Source of the DNA: Smallanthus sonchifolius
Taxonomy: Eukaryota > Streptophyta > Magnoliopsida > Asterales > Asteraceae
Assembly: GCA_023525975.1 (NCBI GenBank)
Contig: JAKNSE010000037.1
Span: 4,942,501 to 5,006,500 of the forward strand
Length of the DNA stretch: 64,000 nt
Reading direction: 5' to 3'
Shown here: one piece after another, positions 11,813-25,200 of the stretch
Layout of the letters: every line of letters starts with the position of its first letter
Numbering within the stretch: position 1 is the first letter of the stretch
Program-made: the position numbers and the translations under genes
The notes under the pieces: generated by a model
What the model saw: only the letters and a program-made list of their open reading frames with translations
Database searches by the model: none
What the model was told of the DNA's origin: nothing

Positions 11813-12531
11813 TTAATCCTTCATCAGCTCTTTTCCAAGAGTCATCAGATCCTCTCCATACTCGTACACCTGTTTCCCATAAAACTTGGTCCTTGCCTTA
11901 TCCATTATCTTCTCCCTTGTTACTTCATCCGTTTGACGCAATGAACGATCTAAACATTCGATAGGGGAAGAAGAGATACTATGCTCATAACCATATTTTG
12001 GTGGAGGCTCACATAGTCCAACCACAATATCGTTATAGGCATTTTGGTATTCAGGTGGAGCTTGGAAATAGTTTTTAAAAGGACCATCGTAAGGTGATTC
12101 AGGAAACATATAGGGATCATACAAAGCTGGGGATCCAGAGTTATGGGATTGATAATCAAAACTGTTTGAAACAGGATTGTTAAATAGATAATCATTGGGA
12201 TTTTCAGAAGCTGTTTGGTAGTAATGGGAGTCTTCAGAAGGATCTTTTTCTGATGATTGAATTTGACTATATTGTGCCTCATTTCCTTGTACAGATGGGG
12301 TACCAGTATGCCAATTGCTGAAGTCTGATCCAGCATTCATCCATTGGCTAGAAGAATTTTGAGATTGAGGGTGGTATTCGGGAGAATTGTGCTCTGGGAG
12401 CACAGCAAACGGGTCGTTATTATAGTAGGCGAACAAATAGGATTTTGTCGTGAACCTAACGGATGATATTCCTGAGATTCTTGTTTGATAGAACGATTAG
12501 GATCATAAGGAATGGAATTACCTCCAGACAT
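11813..12531 (-). pseudogene. Element 1 accessory ORF A, upstream of gag
   Basis: Starts at an ATG at 12531 (MSGGNSIPYDPNRS), about 330 bases inside the primer-binding site. One frameshift near 12440 joins it to a 207-residue frame ending at 11813. The protein is low in complexity, rich in Ser, Asn, Gln, Pro and Tyr. It closes with a more ordered, charged stretch (EVTREKIMDKARTKFYGK). I recognise no domain. Long frames in this region, which lies between the primer-binding site and gag, suggest it was coding rather than leader. Possibly one protein with ORF B once spliced or frame-corrected. Confidence 0.5.
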
Positions 12532-12846
12532 CTACAATCTTAATATATTAGTATTTGTCTTATTTGTTTAGTCAAGACTTAGATACTAAAGCCAGTATCT
12601 TATTCTTAGTTAAAGTTCTACAAGGATGGTTATCTTCATAGAGTAGTACCTCAAACAGTTATGTTCCCAGGTAAGAGCGACGGGTCTAGGAGAGATTTAT
12701 GCACCGCTCTTTCCTTAGACAGAACACTTCCGTTTGTTAGATAACTACATACCGGTCAGAAGGTTACCTTGTTTTCTTATATTAAAAGCATTAATTGTTG
12801 AAGATTAGATACTAGATCTAAGTATCTAATTCGCTAAAACCTGTCT

Positions 12847-12857
12847 CACTGATACCA
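12847..12857 (-). other. Primer-binding site of element 1
   Basis: The minus strand reads TGGTATCAGT three bases inside the 5' LTR. Nine to ten bases match the complement of initiator tRNA-Met (TGGTATCAGAGC), the usual primer in this group. The 3' part of the site has mutated. Confidence 0.75.
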
Positions 12858-12860
12858 ACC

Positions 12861-14561
12861 TGTCACACGCCGCCTCAGGCACCCCCTGGACGTGTGCGAC
12901 CCCAATTGGTATCATGTTCTTTGATTTAAGAGTTTTTATAAAATACAGCGGAAGTCTTTTCGAAAGGATCGTTTCATCATTTGTTTCAATCTTAGGGGTT
13001 GTAATTGTAAATATTAAAACTTAGTGGGAAGACAAAAGTTTTATATTTACTTTTATAAATACAGGGAATTAAATACCCTTTTCATATTTGATTACAAAAC
13101 CAAGTTTGAAGCCAAATACATATCTTGTCTCCTTTGGACAAGTTTCAAGCCACTGGAAATAGCCACTTAGGGTTGATCACTTCCCTGGTTCCAACTCCTT
13201 TTTCTTTGTTTAGGATTTCCTATACACGAGGTCTGAGAATCCAACGTCTAAGTTATCCTTTTTACAGGTCAGATCTTGATGTCTGCCTCTCAAATTTTCT
13301 TTTCTAGGGCCAGATCTTATGTCTGCCCATAAACCATCTCATCATATTTTATTCATTACCTGAAAAACATTTTGAAAATGAAACGTCAGTGCGAACGTTG
13401 GTGAATACAATATTTTTTGAAAGAAAATCATTTGGCACAAACAAGTATTAATTTCATAATCACAACTTTATGTTCAATCTACACGCTCAACATGCCCGTC
13501 CTGTTCAATCGCACCACAGTATACACTGGCGTCATAGCTTATAATAGGGGATAGGTATACGCCTCCAGATTTGTTATAAGCTAAGCACCGACCGCAATCT
13601 GGGAATTGCACCCGAGACCCGTGTATCCCTTGCAAGTTTTACGTATACCTATGGCCTGAATGCTTACACGTAGAAGAACGTTGAGCATTACTTCGTTAAC
13701 CTTTATTTGGCCATTTTCATAAATAAAATGTTTGACACAAGCTTTGAAAGAGATAAAGTATTCACCTTTTTATTGGGAATGAGCTTCTAAAGTCAAAAGC
13801 TTAATGTCTAGCTTCTAAGCATGATTCCTCTATTGTAACAACACTTCTACGAGCGTTTCTTCTTAATCCGAGCACTAAGACAAGCGGGAGTTGGACCGGG
13901 ATTGTCGGGAGTGGGCTAGGGATCACCTGGAACGAGAATTGGAAGTTGGATTTGATATGGGATGTGGAAAATCGAATGTGTTCATCCTGCTATTTATAGG
14001 CTGCCAATTGGGTCCATGTCGGACCGATATGGCTGGGGATGTAGGTCTGACATCCGCCTTAGCCTACGTAAGCCCTATATGTCCACATCTGATTGTACCA
14101 AACATATTTGGTGGCATATCGGACCGATAAGTGGACCACGTCGGTCCGATATCCAGACCCATGTCCCATCATTAGGGCTGAGTCATTGGACACGTGTCAA
14201 CACCACATTTTGCACATGAGAGGAGGTTGTCGGACCACTATGAATCGATGTCGGTCCGATAACCGATTTAGGACTTATTGCTGACCGACATGGAAAGAGA
14301 TGTCGGTCCGATATCTGACCTAAACTTACTTCGGACCTATATGAACCTAAATGTCGGTCCGCTATGGGACTGAGTTTGTTTTCGGTCCGATATCAAAACA
14401 TAGTTTCACTTCGGACCGATATGATATTCAATGTCGGTCCGATATCAACTTAGATTTCCTAATTTTCATTTTCAACCCTATACTTTAGTACTTTAGATGC
14501 GTAAGTTCCTTAGGGTTTCTAACCTTGACATTTCTTGGACATTTTTGCGGCAGGTGTTGCA
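12861..14561 (-). repeat. 5' LTR of element 1
   Basis: A 1701-bp repeat. On the minus strand it begins TGCAACACCTGCC and ends GCGTGTGACA just before the primer-binding site. Its outer 1030 bases match 2531-3533. The block 14015-14450 carries repeated TCGGWCCGATAT near-palindromes in both orientations. Differences from the 3' LTR are frequent, including base changes and small gaps, so the insertion is not recent. Confidence 0.82.
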
Positions 14562-15649
14562 CATGCCACACATACTACTTATCTAATACTAAGTAAGTGC
14601 AAAGCACTTACCTTTGCCAATGAAGATTTCAATTGGTCTTCAAAGCTAACACCTTTAACGCCTTGATCACCTAAACATTCTACATGTTTTAGTAATCTAA
14701 TTTACCCCAAAACATACATTAATTGGAGTTTAACACCCACCCAAGATCTTATCATCCCCACTCATCATCTAATCTAGGTTTATTAAGCTTCACCCAAGCT
14801 TTTATCCATCTAAGTCAATTCCAACCATTTTGACCCGTTAAGTTTTTTACCCGAATTCCATAATTTCATCCAATTTGTTAATCACCAACTCAATTGGGTT
14901 TTCTACACGAAAATGTGTTTATATTACACCATAAACACTTATCCATACTCAATTCATCATTTAAACACCTTCAACTATAAAACCCCCCAAATTAGGTTCT
15001 CAAGAACCCTAATTTCCAAATCATCAAATTGATTGAGGTTTCTTATCAATTAAAGTGTCTATTACTACCATAAACACTTACCAACCCTCAATACATCAAT
15101 TAAATATCTCCAATAAAAAAACCCCCAAATCACTCTCAAGAACCCTAACTTTATGATTCTTGGATTAGGTGTTAAAAGGGTGTTATTAACCACTCTTTAA
15201 CACTAATCAAGCTAGGTTTTAACTTTAAACAAGCTACTAACCATAATCAACCACCAATTCAACCATTAACTTGATTTTTACAAAAATCCACCAAGAACAT
15301 GAATCAATGGAGGTTTTGGAGAAGAAATGATACTTACATGAAGTCTAGATGAAGATGAACACCTCAAATCCCACTTATTTCACATGTAATTCCTTGATTT
15401 CGCAAGAACACACACTTATGTGTGTGTTCTTCACTACCAACACCAACAAAATAAATCAGCTTTGGCTGATTTACACAAATGGTCCCTCAACTTCAGTTTT
15501 GACCTCCTTTTTACCATAAGTTAGTCAAAACCTTTAACTTGCAACATAATACCCCCCCCCCCCCAACTTCCATTTTATTTATTAACACCATATTACAATA
15601 TAATAAGTATATTATAGGATGAAAGCCAAAAGTTGGTTCGTTACAAACC
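14562..15649 (-). repeat. LTR-like, AT-rich flank of element 1
   Basis: No gene. Read on the minus strand it starts TGTAACGAACC and runs to GTGTGGCA at about 14564, i.e. TG...CA ends, and contains a run of C at about 15552-15564. No matching 5-bp duplication is found at its edges, so I treat it as a probable older LTR into which element 1 inserted rather than a proven solo LTR. Confidence 0.4.
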
Positions 15650-15654
15650 TGTGA

Positions 15655-17995
15655 TTAGTTAATTTGTTTATCAAAGTCGTGATCAAAGGAAGGAAGACCG
15701 ACCAAGTTTAGGGTTGGATTGAATGATTCGAGTATGGAGAATCTGTGAAGGGTGACAGCAAAAACTCGACAACACTCCAATGTATGATGTTAACTTCTAT
15801 CATTTATACGATTTAGGCGATGCATCAATAAAGTTTTGTCTCGAGTTCTAGTCAATAGACTAAAGAGTGTCCTCTTGGGCCTCATATAAGAGGAACAATC
15901 TACTTTCTTGGCCAAACGTAGTATTCTGGATGGCCCTTTAGTCCTGAATGAACTGGTACCTTGGCTAAAATTGTCAAACAAAGCATGTATGCTTTTTAAA
16001 ATTAACATGGAGAAAGATTTTGACTCCCTCAATTAGGACTTTTTTATTTCGATACTGGAATAGATGGGGTTCCCAACTAAATGGAGAAACTGGATCCTTG
16101 CCTTACTATCCTCTACTCGAGCGTCAGTGGTGGTAAATGGCTCACCAACACGAGAATTCCAATGTTTTCGGGGTTTAAGACAGGGAGACCTCCTATCTCC
16201 TTTCCTATTCATAATTGCCATGGAGGTTGTGTCGGGTGTCATCAAAAGTGCGTGCTCCCTAGGGTTATTTAATGGGATCTCGGTCACTTCGAATGGTCCA
16301 TTACTTTCACATTTTTTATTTTTCAGATGATGTAATGTTCATGGGTGACTGGTGACATTCTAATGCTCTGAATCACCAACGAATTCTCAGATTTATTATC
16401 TAGTTTTCGGACTTAAAATAGATCTTACTAAAAGTAACCTATTTGGTGTTGGTATACAAGAACATGAGCTTCAAGATATGACGAACCTACAAAACTGCAA
16501 AGTATACTAGATCTCATGGCAAAAATTGAACCTGATCAAAAATTGATCTCCCATCATAAAGACATTCCGGAATCGACTTTCTATCTAGAAAGCCAAAACC
16601 CTATCATATGGGGGTCGTATTACATTGATCAAATCAATCCTTAACTCACTGTCAACTTATTATTTCTCATTGTACAAGGGCACTAAACCATGTGATAAAC
16701 AAACTAGAACAATTGCGAAGACAATTCTTTTGGGGTGGATCCTCCGATAAATCAAAAGTTTGTTGGATCTCATGGCAGAAGGTGATAAAAGACAGAGAAT
16801 ATGGAGGCTTAGGGATAGGCTCCTTAAAAGATTCTAACATAACAATGCTCGTAAAATGGTGGTGGAGATTCAAGGAGGAAAAGTAGGGATATTGGTGGAA
16901 GGTAATCTGGAAATTCATCATAACTCGAGAATGTGGAGCCATATCCCGGTCAAAGTATCACATCCGGGGCCTTGGAAAACATTTTTAAACTTTCAAAGGA
17001 TTTACAACAATTGGGGATCAAGATTACCAAGGAAATCAAAGGCACACCAGGCGGTAGCACATACATCCTCTTTTGGCTGGATTTTTGGATCGGCACAGAT
17101 CTTTTGGTCGTGAAATTCCCTGCCATATTCTCACTAGAATCATCGAAACTATCAACGGTTGCTAATCGGATGGACACATCAAACGGATTACCAAATCTAA
17201 ATTTCAACGAGAAGCGGGGGTCTTCTTCACCGATAGAAATTGATGAACTCCAGCATCTAAACTTTTTAATACAACAGATTTCTCTAAATACCACGAAGGA
17301 TCACTGGAGGTGGACACTAGAAAGATCTGGTGAATTTTTAGTGAACAGTGTCAAAAAAAACATATCCAATCATCCAATTTGGAGGTCTCAGAATTCCAAA
17401 TTCCGTGGAATAATTGGGTTCCTTCTAAAGTAAACTGTCTAGCTTGCCACACTGATCTTAATCGTCTCCCAACCTTGATGTCATTGGCCTCTAGAAGGAT
17501 TAACGTGGCCTCTATCATGTGCTCTTTCTATGGTGAACATCTTGAATCTACCAAACATATCTTCATATCATGTGGGCTCGCTCAAATAATGTGGGAACTA
17601 ATGGTGCAACCTACAATTGCTCATCCTCTTCAGTATTTGAGATGTGTTGCAATTGCATAAATTTATCGGATGCCCGAAAAAGAGATGCAAGACGATCTAA
17701 TCTATAATTCTTATTGCACTTTAGAGTTTATGGAAAGCACGTAACGAAATGATATTTAATAAAAAACAAGGTCACATTGGGAGAATTATGGAAGAAATCA
17801 AGATTTTGGGATTTTTATGGGTCAGATTACGAGCAAAGTTTACCCACATAACTTGGGATAGTTAGTGCTATTTTAGTCTGGATCGTATGGGTGTATAATA
17901 TTAGCATCTAGACTTTCATATATGGAGGATTTTGTACTTTTTTGCTTGCCTTTGGCGGCTTGTTAATAATACATATTTTGTTGGCCGTTAAAAAA
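15655..17995 (+). pseudogene. Decayed L1-type LINE, reverse transcriptase and zf-RVT region
   Basis: Translating several plus-strand frames in order gives a typical plant L1 ORF2. It shows SRVLVNRLKSVL, EEQSTF, RSILDGPLVLNE, GFPTKWRNW, VVVNGSPTREF, GLRQGDLLSPFLF and, after a frameshift near 16320, the catalytic pair as FSDDVMF where FADD or YADD is usual. From about 16690 the frame has QLRRQFFWGG, and at 17379-17660 the cysteine/histidine region of zf-RVT. At least six stops or frameshifts are visible. The 5' end including the endonuclease is missing. A short A-run at about 17989-17995 may be the remains of the poly(A) tail. Immobile. Confidence 0.87.
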
Positions 17996-18846
17996 ATGTT
18001 TGTTTTTGTAATTAAGAAAATTATGAATAAAGTTTATGAAGTTAAATTATTTTGTGAATTTTACTATATATTTTTAGGAATCGGGATTTTAAGATTTAGA
18101 AAATTTTAGGAGTAAGAAACGTGTCGAATATATAGAACTAACGGTTCGTGAAGTTGTGAATTCATAATTTTTTTCCATATTTTTACGGGAGTTTTTTTTC
18201 CAAAAGAGTGGTGAAGAAACTTATTTAAAATGAGTGCAAAAATATTTACTAAAATGAGTGTTTTTCTCTCTCTATTTCTAACTAACCTATTATAAATCTT
18301 TTTTTTTTTTTATGTAATCAACCTATTATCATCTTTTATTCAATCAACCTATTATTAACTTTTTGTTTTTCTTTTCAATCAAATTATTATAGTTTTTTTT
18401 TTCATTTTATAACTAACCTATTAGAATTCTTTTTCTTTGATTTTTAATCAAACAATATTAATTAATAATAAAAGAATCTTAGTTAAACTTTAAAAATAAA
18501 ACAAGAATAAAAAACTAAATGAACATAAAACTTGACGGTCTCGATATCAAATACATACAAAAAAATATCAAATAAAGTCCACTCGCTTTCAATATTATTA
18601 GGAAGCTTAAGAGGGGGAAATATATAAAAAAACCCTTATAAATAAGATTCGTCGACGTGACGGTGATAAGAGTTTATTACTAGGTTCAACAAGGATTGTA
18701 TGGAAATCCAGAAGCAACAAACCTTGAAACCAGACATCATGTAGTCATGAACTACAAAATCGAGTTAATGAATACAATATGATACATAAGGTGATTATCC
18801 AATAAGGGTGATCATTTTAACCTTTTAATAATACTTGTAGTTGTTG
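17996..18846. other. AT-rich intergenic DNA
   Basis: No believable gene. Long T-runs and the recurring phrase 'aatcaacctattat' near 18270-18430 suggest a decayed short repeat. Nothing else stands out. Confidence 0.6.
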
Positions 18847-19035
18847 GGGGTGTGTGAGATTACTTATTAAAAGTAACTTTTGACTTTTTACAAAAATAAA
18901 AAATATCTACTTTTCAAAAACAACTTTTTCATCCCTTTAAAACTAACTTTTTCCCCATTTATTCAAATGAACTTTTGACTTATTACCTTTTTGGAAAAGG
19001 TAATAAGTAGTTTGAAAAGTAAATCCAAACACCCC
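18847..19035. mobile_element. Short MITE, hAT-like ends
   Basis: A 189-bp AT-rich segment opening GGGGTGTGTGAGATTACTTATT and closing with the inverse of GGGGTGTTTGGATTTACTT. Inside are further inverted pieces (CTTTTGACTT, AATAAGTAGTTTGAAAAG). Flanks TAGTTGTT and TTAGTGTT are only roughly alike, so an 8-bp target duplication is possible but degenerate. It lies just beyond the 3' end of the KH-domain gene. Confidence 0.55.
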
Positions 19036-19292
19036 TTAGTGTTTAGCATAACCTACTATAACCCAGAAAAACCGTTGCACATGACAGTTATATAACAACA
19101 CAACCGGGGTTTGTAATCTAAAATGGCAAAAATAAAACAAGTCGTTACATAGGAAAAATTCGTTATGTTTAAGGATAATATATTATATATTTAACAATTT
19201 ATCTTCTATTACAAACACCACCTCATTAATCTTAAGTTAAAAACAGAATTGATAAAATTTCTACCCATTTGTCATAGACACTGATCCTGAAC

Positions 19293-22200
19293 CTAAAGAT
19301 GTGGTGCATAGGGGTTTGGTGCACCATAATAGGCCCGAGGCAGAGTAGCTTGCGGCAGGACTGGTGGGTAGAACACAGGTGGAGCTTGGGATGCTGCCAT
19401 CAACGCCACCGGATCATTAATCCTGTAATACAAAATATAGAAATCTGTTAATTTTAGAGTGCATTGCATAAAAAGGTACAGTTTGATCAAATTTAGACGT
19501 CACGTTACGTCATCATTTTAACCACGTAAGATGCCTGGTCAGGGGGTTGACCAGCAAACACTATTCGTCTATTTTTATAAATAACTAATGTACTTAATCA
19601 TGATTATAGAACAATATTATTACAATAAGAATTTGTATCTTTGAACCTAGTGATTTTAGAAGATGTATCATGTATGTGTAAAAAATAGACTTTCAAGATA
19701 TTTTTAACCCACTCCCATTTTAGCTAAATTTTCTAATTAGACCGGTTTGAAATAAAGAACAATTTAGGAAAAAAGAGATAAATAAATGTATATAATATAG
19801 TAATTATATTGAATATGGAAGCGCGTATAACCGTTGGTGAGATGTAACCTAAACATGTCATGAAAAAATGGTTTCAAATCATGAAACTCACATTGAATGC
19901 TGACCACCAGTTTGCTGCATCATCTGTGTGTATATATACTCATCAACTCTCTGCTTTGCCAGTGCAACCTATTTCAATCAAATTTAATTATAAAAAAACT
20001 TATATTTAAAAAAAATTGTAAGTCAACTCATAACTGACATCCATGAAAAAAACAAGAAACAATATTGTGTGGTATAATGTCTTTTTTCTCTTGTAGCTTA
20101 TTGCTAGAGGTTTTATTTAATGTCAGCCTTTTCCAAAAAAAAATTATCGTGTGATACGGAGGCAGAAAGATGGACGGGTAGGGTAACAGATCAAAACGGG
20201 GAAACATATTTTATTTCATACGTTGCTTAAATATGATTACAAGAACAACGCCATTACATTAACAATCTTAATATTGAACAAAACAATTTAGTAGAGGCTG
20301 TAACACTAAAAATTAGGGTGGTCAGTTTTGGGTTGAACTGATGAACCCAAACATGACCAATATATTTATTTGTGTCAAAGACATGAAGCCAAAGCCGTAC
20401 AAACTTAAAATCGGGAAACCCAATCACACTCGGTATAACCCAGTTATCTAAACGAGTCATACAAGTTGGCAGGTTGTAATGTTGTATACGGGGTGACGAG
20501 TTTGTCAATGAGTTGTAATCAAGTTCTATACGGGTTAAATGGGCCATAAACAGGTTGGGGCCGCGTGTTGCAATAAATAGGCTAAATGGGTTGTTGGTTG
20601 ACCTTAATAAATATATATTTTTTATCTATTTTTTTTTTGGTAAGTTGGTTGATGTGTCGACATGTTTAATTAAACTGGTTAAACAGGTCAACCCTAACAC
20701 AACCAGTTTAATTAAAAAGGTTACACAGGTCAACCCAAACACAACTTGTTTATTAAACAGGTTAGAAATGACAACCCAAAACCAGATCATTTTTGTGTTT
20801 CGGGTTGTGTCAAGAACTTCCACCCTTACTAAAAAGACTTCGGGCGATTCAACCCATATTGACCCATTCCCTTTTAGCTGAATTTTTTTATTTCATCCAT
20901 AAACAACTCAAATCAACCAATTCACAAGTAAAAGGATAAATTGCCATATCCATATTAATGATGTAAAAAAATGTTACCAACTCAAATAAGAAAAATAACC
21001 ACATAGGTGAACCAACCTGTTGCGCACTCCCACCCAAATGAATTTGTCTATGTTTGTTTTCACCTTTCCCACCATGAACCTGCAAGAGATTAAAAGAATA
21101 TCAGCAAAACTACAAAAAGATAAATGCATTTAAAAACATCATAAAATCATCCATATATGTAAAATAACTAAATACTTTAATTGTTGCTCCTGACTCTGTT
21201 CTGATCCTTGATATGTTTGATCCACATCTCCCAATTAATCCACCAATAAACGTCTCGGAAATCATCATCTCCAGAGTTACATATTCAGCTGAACAGGAAT
21301 GGCATTACAATTCATCACAACGGCAAATTAAAAAAGAAGCAGAAAATACAGAGCTTCAAGTGAGAGTACTAACTAACCTGAAGAAGGGTCTACATATTGC
21401 TGAGTAGGCTGATGCATGAAACCAAGATTATAGGTCGGGCTGATTGAGATTATTTGTTTTGGTGGATTATCCCTACATAAAAAAAATTATATAATTAATC
21501 AATACCAAAACCATGTTATAATACAGAATTCACTAAATTGCAAACCTTAGCTGACATCCAATCTCTACCAATGCCCTCAGCACCGCAGGAACATCTCCTG
21601 ATATCTACATTTTCAACATAATACACCCGCTTTAGGGAGAGACTAAACAAAAAAGAAAGACCGGAAAACGAAAAGAAGTATATCTAACTCTGACCGGCTG
21701 AAGAAAGTTTAATTTTATAAAATTTTGAGAAAAAATTGGCAAAATTTATCTATATTTGGGTCTCTAAACTTATATCAATAACTTCAACTGCTATATTTGA
21801 CAAAAACTGAACTTCACTCCTAAAAGTATCCAAAATTGAACTTTCACTCTTTAAAGAAGAGTGATAAAGCTACCTTTCTTGGAAAAATTATATACCCCAC
21901 ATTGGCATATTTTATTATTTTAGGTTATTTTCTTGGCAACTTTCCCTTTCAACAATAATGTAATTTTTGAACAAATGACTTGGAAGGTTTTATGCATTAA
22001 AATAAATTTTGGAAAAAATTCAGCCCATGTGACCCATTTACTTTTTAATTAATTTTTTTTAGTTTATCCATTTGGCCCGTTAACATAACCCACATCGACC
22101 CATTCAAAAGTAGGTGGGTCAAAACTGTCACCTCTAATATATATTTTACAATAGATGAGATTGGTAGAAGTTGATCATTGGTTCACTTCTAAACAACTAA

Positions 22201-25200
22201 CCTCTGTAAATATGACAGATTTAATCCATGAATTTAGTTGTATTAATAAAACACCTTAGTATACTATTAGATGAGCCTTGTTGGAAAGATAATCTTAGAA
22301 CAGTTTTAGATGACAATCCGAGCCTTGTCTTTTGATCATATGGTTGAACATGAATCTGCCACCATATCTACTTAATCTTAGTTAGATCCAAAAAAGCAGT
22401 AATTACCTGCACTACTCGATCAGATTCATGAGCAGATGCACATAATGGCAACTGATTTTGAGCAAGTACAGTAACAGTTGCACCAGAGGAATTCCTTAGT
22501 TGACCAATGTTTTGACCAGATACACCGATCAAACCGCCAGCTTGGCAACCAGAAATTAACAGTCTTATTGTGTTTGCTGCCACATGTCTTGTTGCAACTT
22601 TCTGTCCTTCGGAATTATTATCATCCTACAAGATAGCAATTAGGTACTCATTACACCCACATGCACAACATTAAGAAATATTTAGAAACTACCAAAAGTG
22701 GCATCATTTGATACAAACTTCAGAATTAATAGCCACATAAACATGCATACACAAGTAATCAAACATATTTCTCCATCTGACAAAGAATATCGTTACTTGA
22801 CCTTTGAGAGTAAACACACTGCTTTTGACTTTGCAATCAATATGAAATTAGAAATTTCCATGCAAGTCAACAAACCGCATTACATTATGAAGAGAACCGC
22901 TAAGCGCTAACAGAGGTAAAAGAAAATGAAGGCGTTAACATCGTAAGAGATTTCATGTTAGTTATTACTTTGGTAAGTATTAGGTTTAAAATTAGAAATC
23001 AAAATGCACTTTTATGGGAAGTAGGAAGTATACGGTATGACATAGTTAAAAAGAACCCATTTATAAAGATAAAACTATGACCTGGGTACACAAACTCCTA
23101 GGATAGCAATAGACAAGAGGTGGCAAAATGACTTGGAGGGCTTCATGTAATAATTATATTATTTCAACAATAATCTATTTTTTATTTATAAAAAGAGTTA
23201 GGCGATTATATGCATTAAAATACTCAGCAAGGCAGCAACTCTAACAGGCACTTTGGAGCTCATCCAAAATTCAAACTGATACAATTCATGTTCTTTACTT
23301 CTCTCACATCTCCCTACAGTCTCTATGGCAACATGCATAATGTAGGTTTTGACAGTGTTGTGTAGCAGATTTGCATCCTTTAGCAACTTAAAAATTACAT
23401 GAGCTTTTGTTTGGTGATTTGGTCAAAAACCAAACCAAAATGCACACTTGATACTACCAGGTATAGTAAGAAATATATGTAATCTGTTAGGGTTGGGTAT
23501 CACAGCTGTTCCAAAAAAACACTGAACTTTTCTGTTGACTTTTACTGGTCAAACCTTCTTCTAACAACCTGACCTAATCAGAACAAAATCTTCTCGAACA
23601 GTCGGCCTACTGATCTGATCGGAATCTCTTTCCAGTAGCAGCAGCGACTGCTGTCCTGCTGGTGGTGGCGACGATCTGCTGGAACAGCAGCAACCAACAG
23701 CGAATGCCAGAAACAGAAAAAGCAGGTACAGTGGTAGCTATTGGCTGCTGATCCACTGGATGATGGCTGCTGATTCTGATTAATTATGGTGATGCTACGC
23801 TGCTGTTGTTTACGCAAACAGCAAACAACCACACACACAAATCGCAGTACAACAAAACAAAAAATAGAAGAACACGGGATTTTACGTGGTTCGGTCTAAA
23901 CCGACCTACATCCACGGCTGCACTAGCGAGTCAATTATATTTCTGAGGTGGTGAAGATTACAATTACAAAGGCCCTATATTTATAGACTAGAGATTAGGG
24001 TTAAACCCTTTCCAAATTGCAAACCTTTCCTAATAGCCGACATTAAGACTTGGGGGCTAAGGAATTTGAATTAGGGGCCGAAAATAATAACTTTGGCAAC
24101 TGGCCAAGGTCTGCTAGCCTAGGTAATGGTCTCTAGACAGAAACCTTAATATTCTTGCAGCATTTACAGCCACCCAATTAAAAAAATTGAGCTTCTTCGC
24201 ACAAAGCAATGAAAAAGACTATAGAACTAACCAAGCAAGCAGTAAATCAAAACCACAAAATAGAGAATAATTCTAGCACAATGGAGACAACCTTGTTGAA
24301 TACTTGCTATTTTCGACTTTCATCATCGGAAACTTGTTGCAGGTTTATGTAATTGCATCCAATAACAGAAAAAAGGCATTTAGATTCATCAATTATGTTT
24401 TAGAGAAGATGGGAGTATTTTAAAATTACTAATAATTTATGGGGGTAAATTATAGAAGGAAAAAAATATGTGAGTGATTTTCAAAGATCATAGTGTATGT
24501 CAATACACAATTAAACCAGTATTCACAACAGTTCAAACTAGAAATAGCCACCACCAAAAAAACTTTCAAAAGTTGTCACATAAGTAGGGAGGAGGGGGAT
24601 AAGATTACATAAGAGGGGAAGGGAGGGGAGGGAAAGAGAGGGAAGGGAAGGGGAGGGGAGGGGAGGAACAAGATGGGGGTAGGATAAGGGGGGAGGGGAA
24701 CCTTCTAGAAGGAAAATGGAAGGAGGACAGAGACTGTTATCTTTACCTTTGGTCTCCAAATGCAACAACGCCTTTATTAGATACAGCCCTAATTGGCTAA
24801 TCCCACCAAATTTTCTCTGATCTACATCTGCTCTATCAAAAGAGCCAATATTAAGAAAGAAAATAACTTCATTAGCTAGTAAAAAGAGAAAATGTACTTG
24901 TAAAATAATATTTGTCTCTACAAAGATTCACAAGTATTCATAGATAAGTGGAACTTGTGCATCCACTATTAGCATGTATTCTAACAAAAAGGTGTGGTGG
25001 TGGGTGGGGGTGGGGGTGGGGGTGGGGGTGGGAGGTGCAGGAATTAAACCATAAGGAATGAGAGGAGCTAGGTTTTGGTTAAATGTAGTTTCTAAAAACC
25101 AAATTTTAAAAATATGCGCTGTAACTATGAAGTTCTGTTTTTAGATGGCAACAACAAAACAAAAGATTAAAAACTTAAGATTAGATATCTCATCACCATG

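Larger units (their letters stand above)
2531..14561 (-). mobile_element. Element 1: Ty3/gypsy chromovirus (Tekay type), nested and defective
   Basis: Read on the minus strand the order is 5' LTR (14561-12861), primer-binding site, two accessory ORFs, gag, protease, reverse transcriptase, RNase H, integrase with a C-terminal chromodomain, polypurine tract, and a truncated 3' LTR (3533-2531). Domain order and chromodomain place it among plant chromoviruses. Two foreign solo LTRs interrupt it (7836-10348 and 4568-5055). Stops and frameshifts occur in most domains, so it cannot move by itself. The 3' LTR lacks the portion matching 12861-13530, so no target duplication can be checked. Confidence 0.88.

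Noticed and set aside
14564..15649. A proven solo LTR next to element 1
   Set aside because: Ends look right, but flanking 5-bp sequences differ, so it is listed only as LTR-like.
24538..24768. 76-codon minus-strand frame in intron 2 of the KH gene
   Set aside because: Runs through the purine-rich tract; composition artefact and not needed for a continuous three-KH protein.
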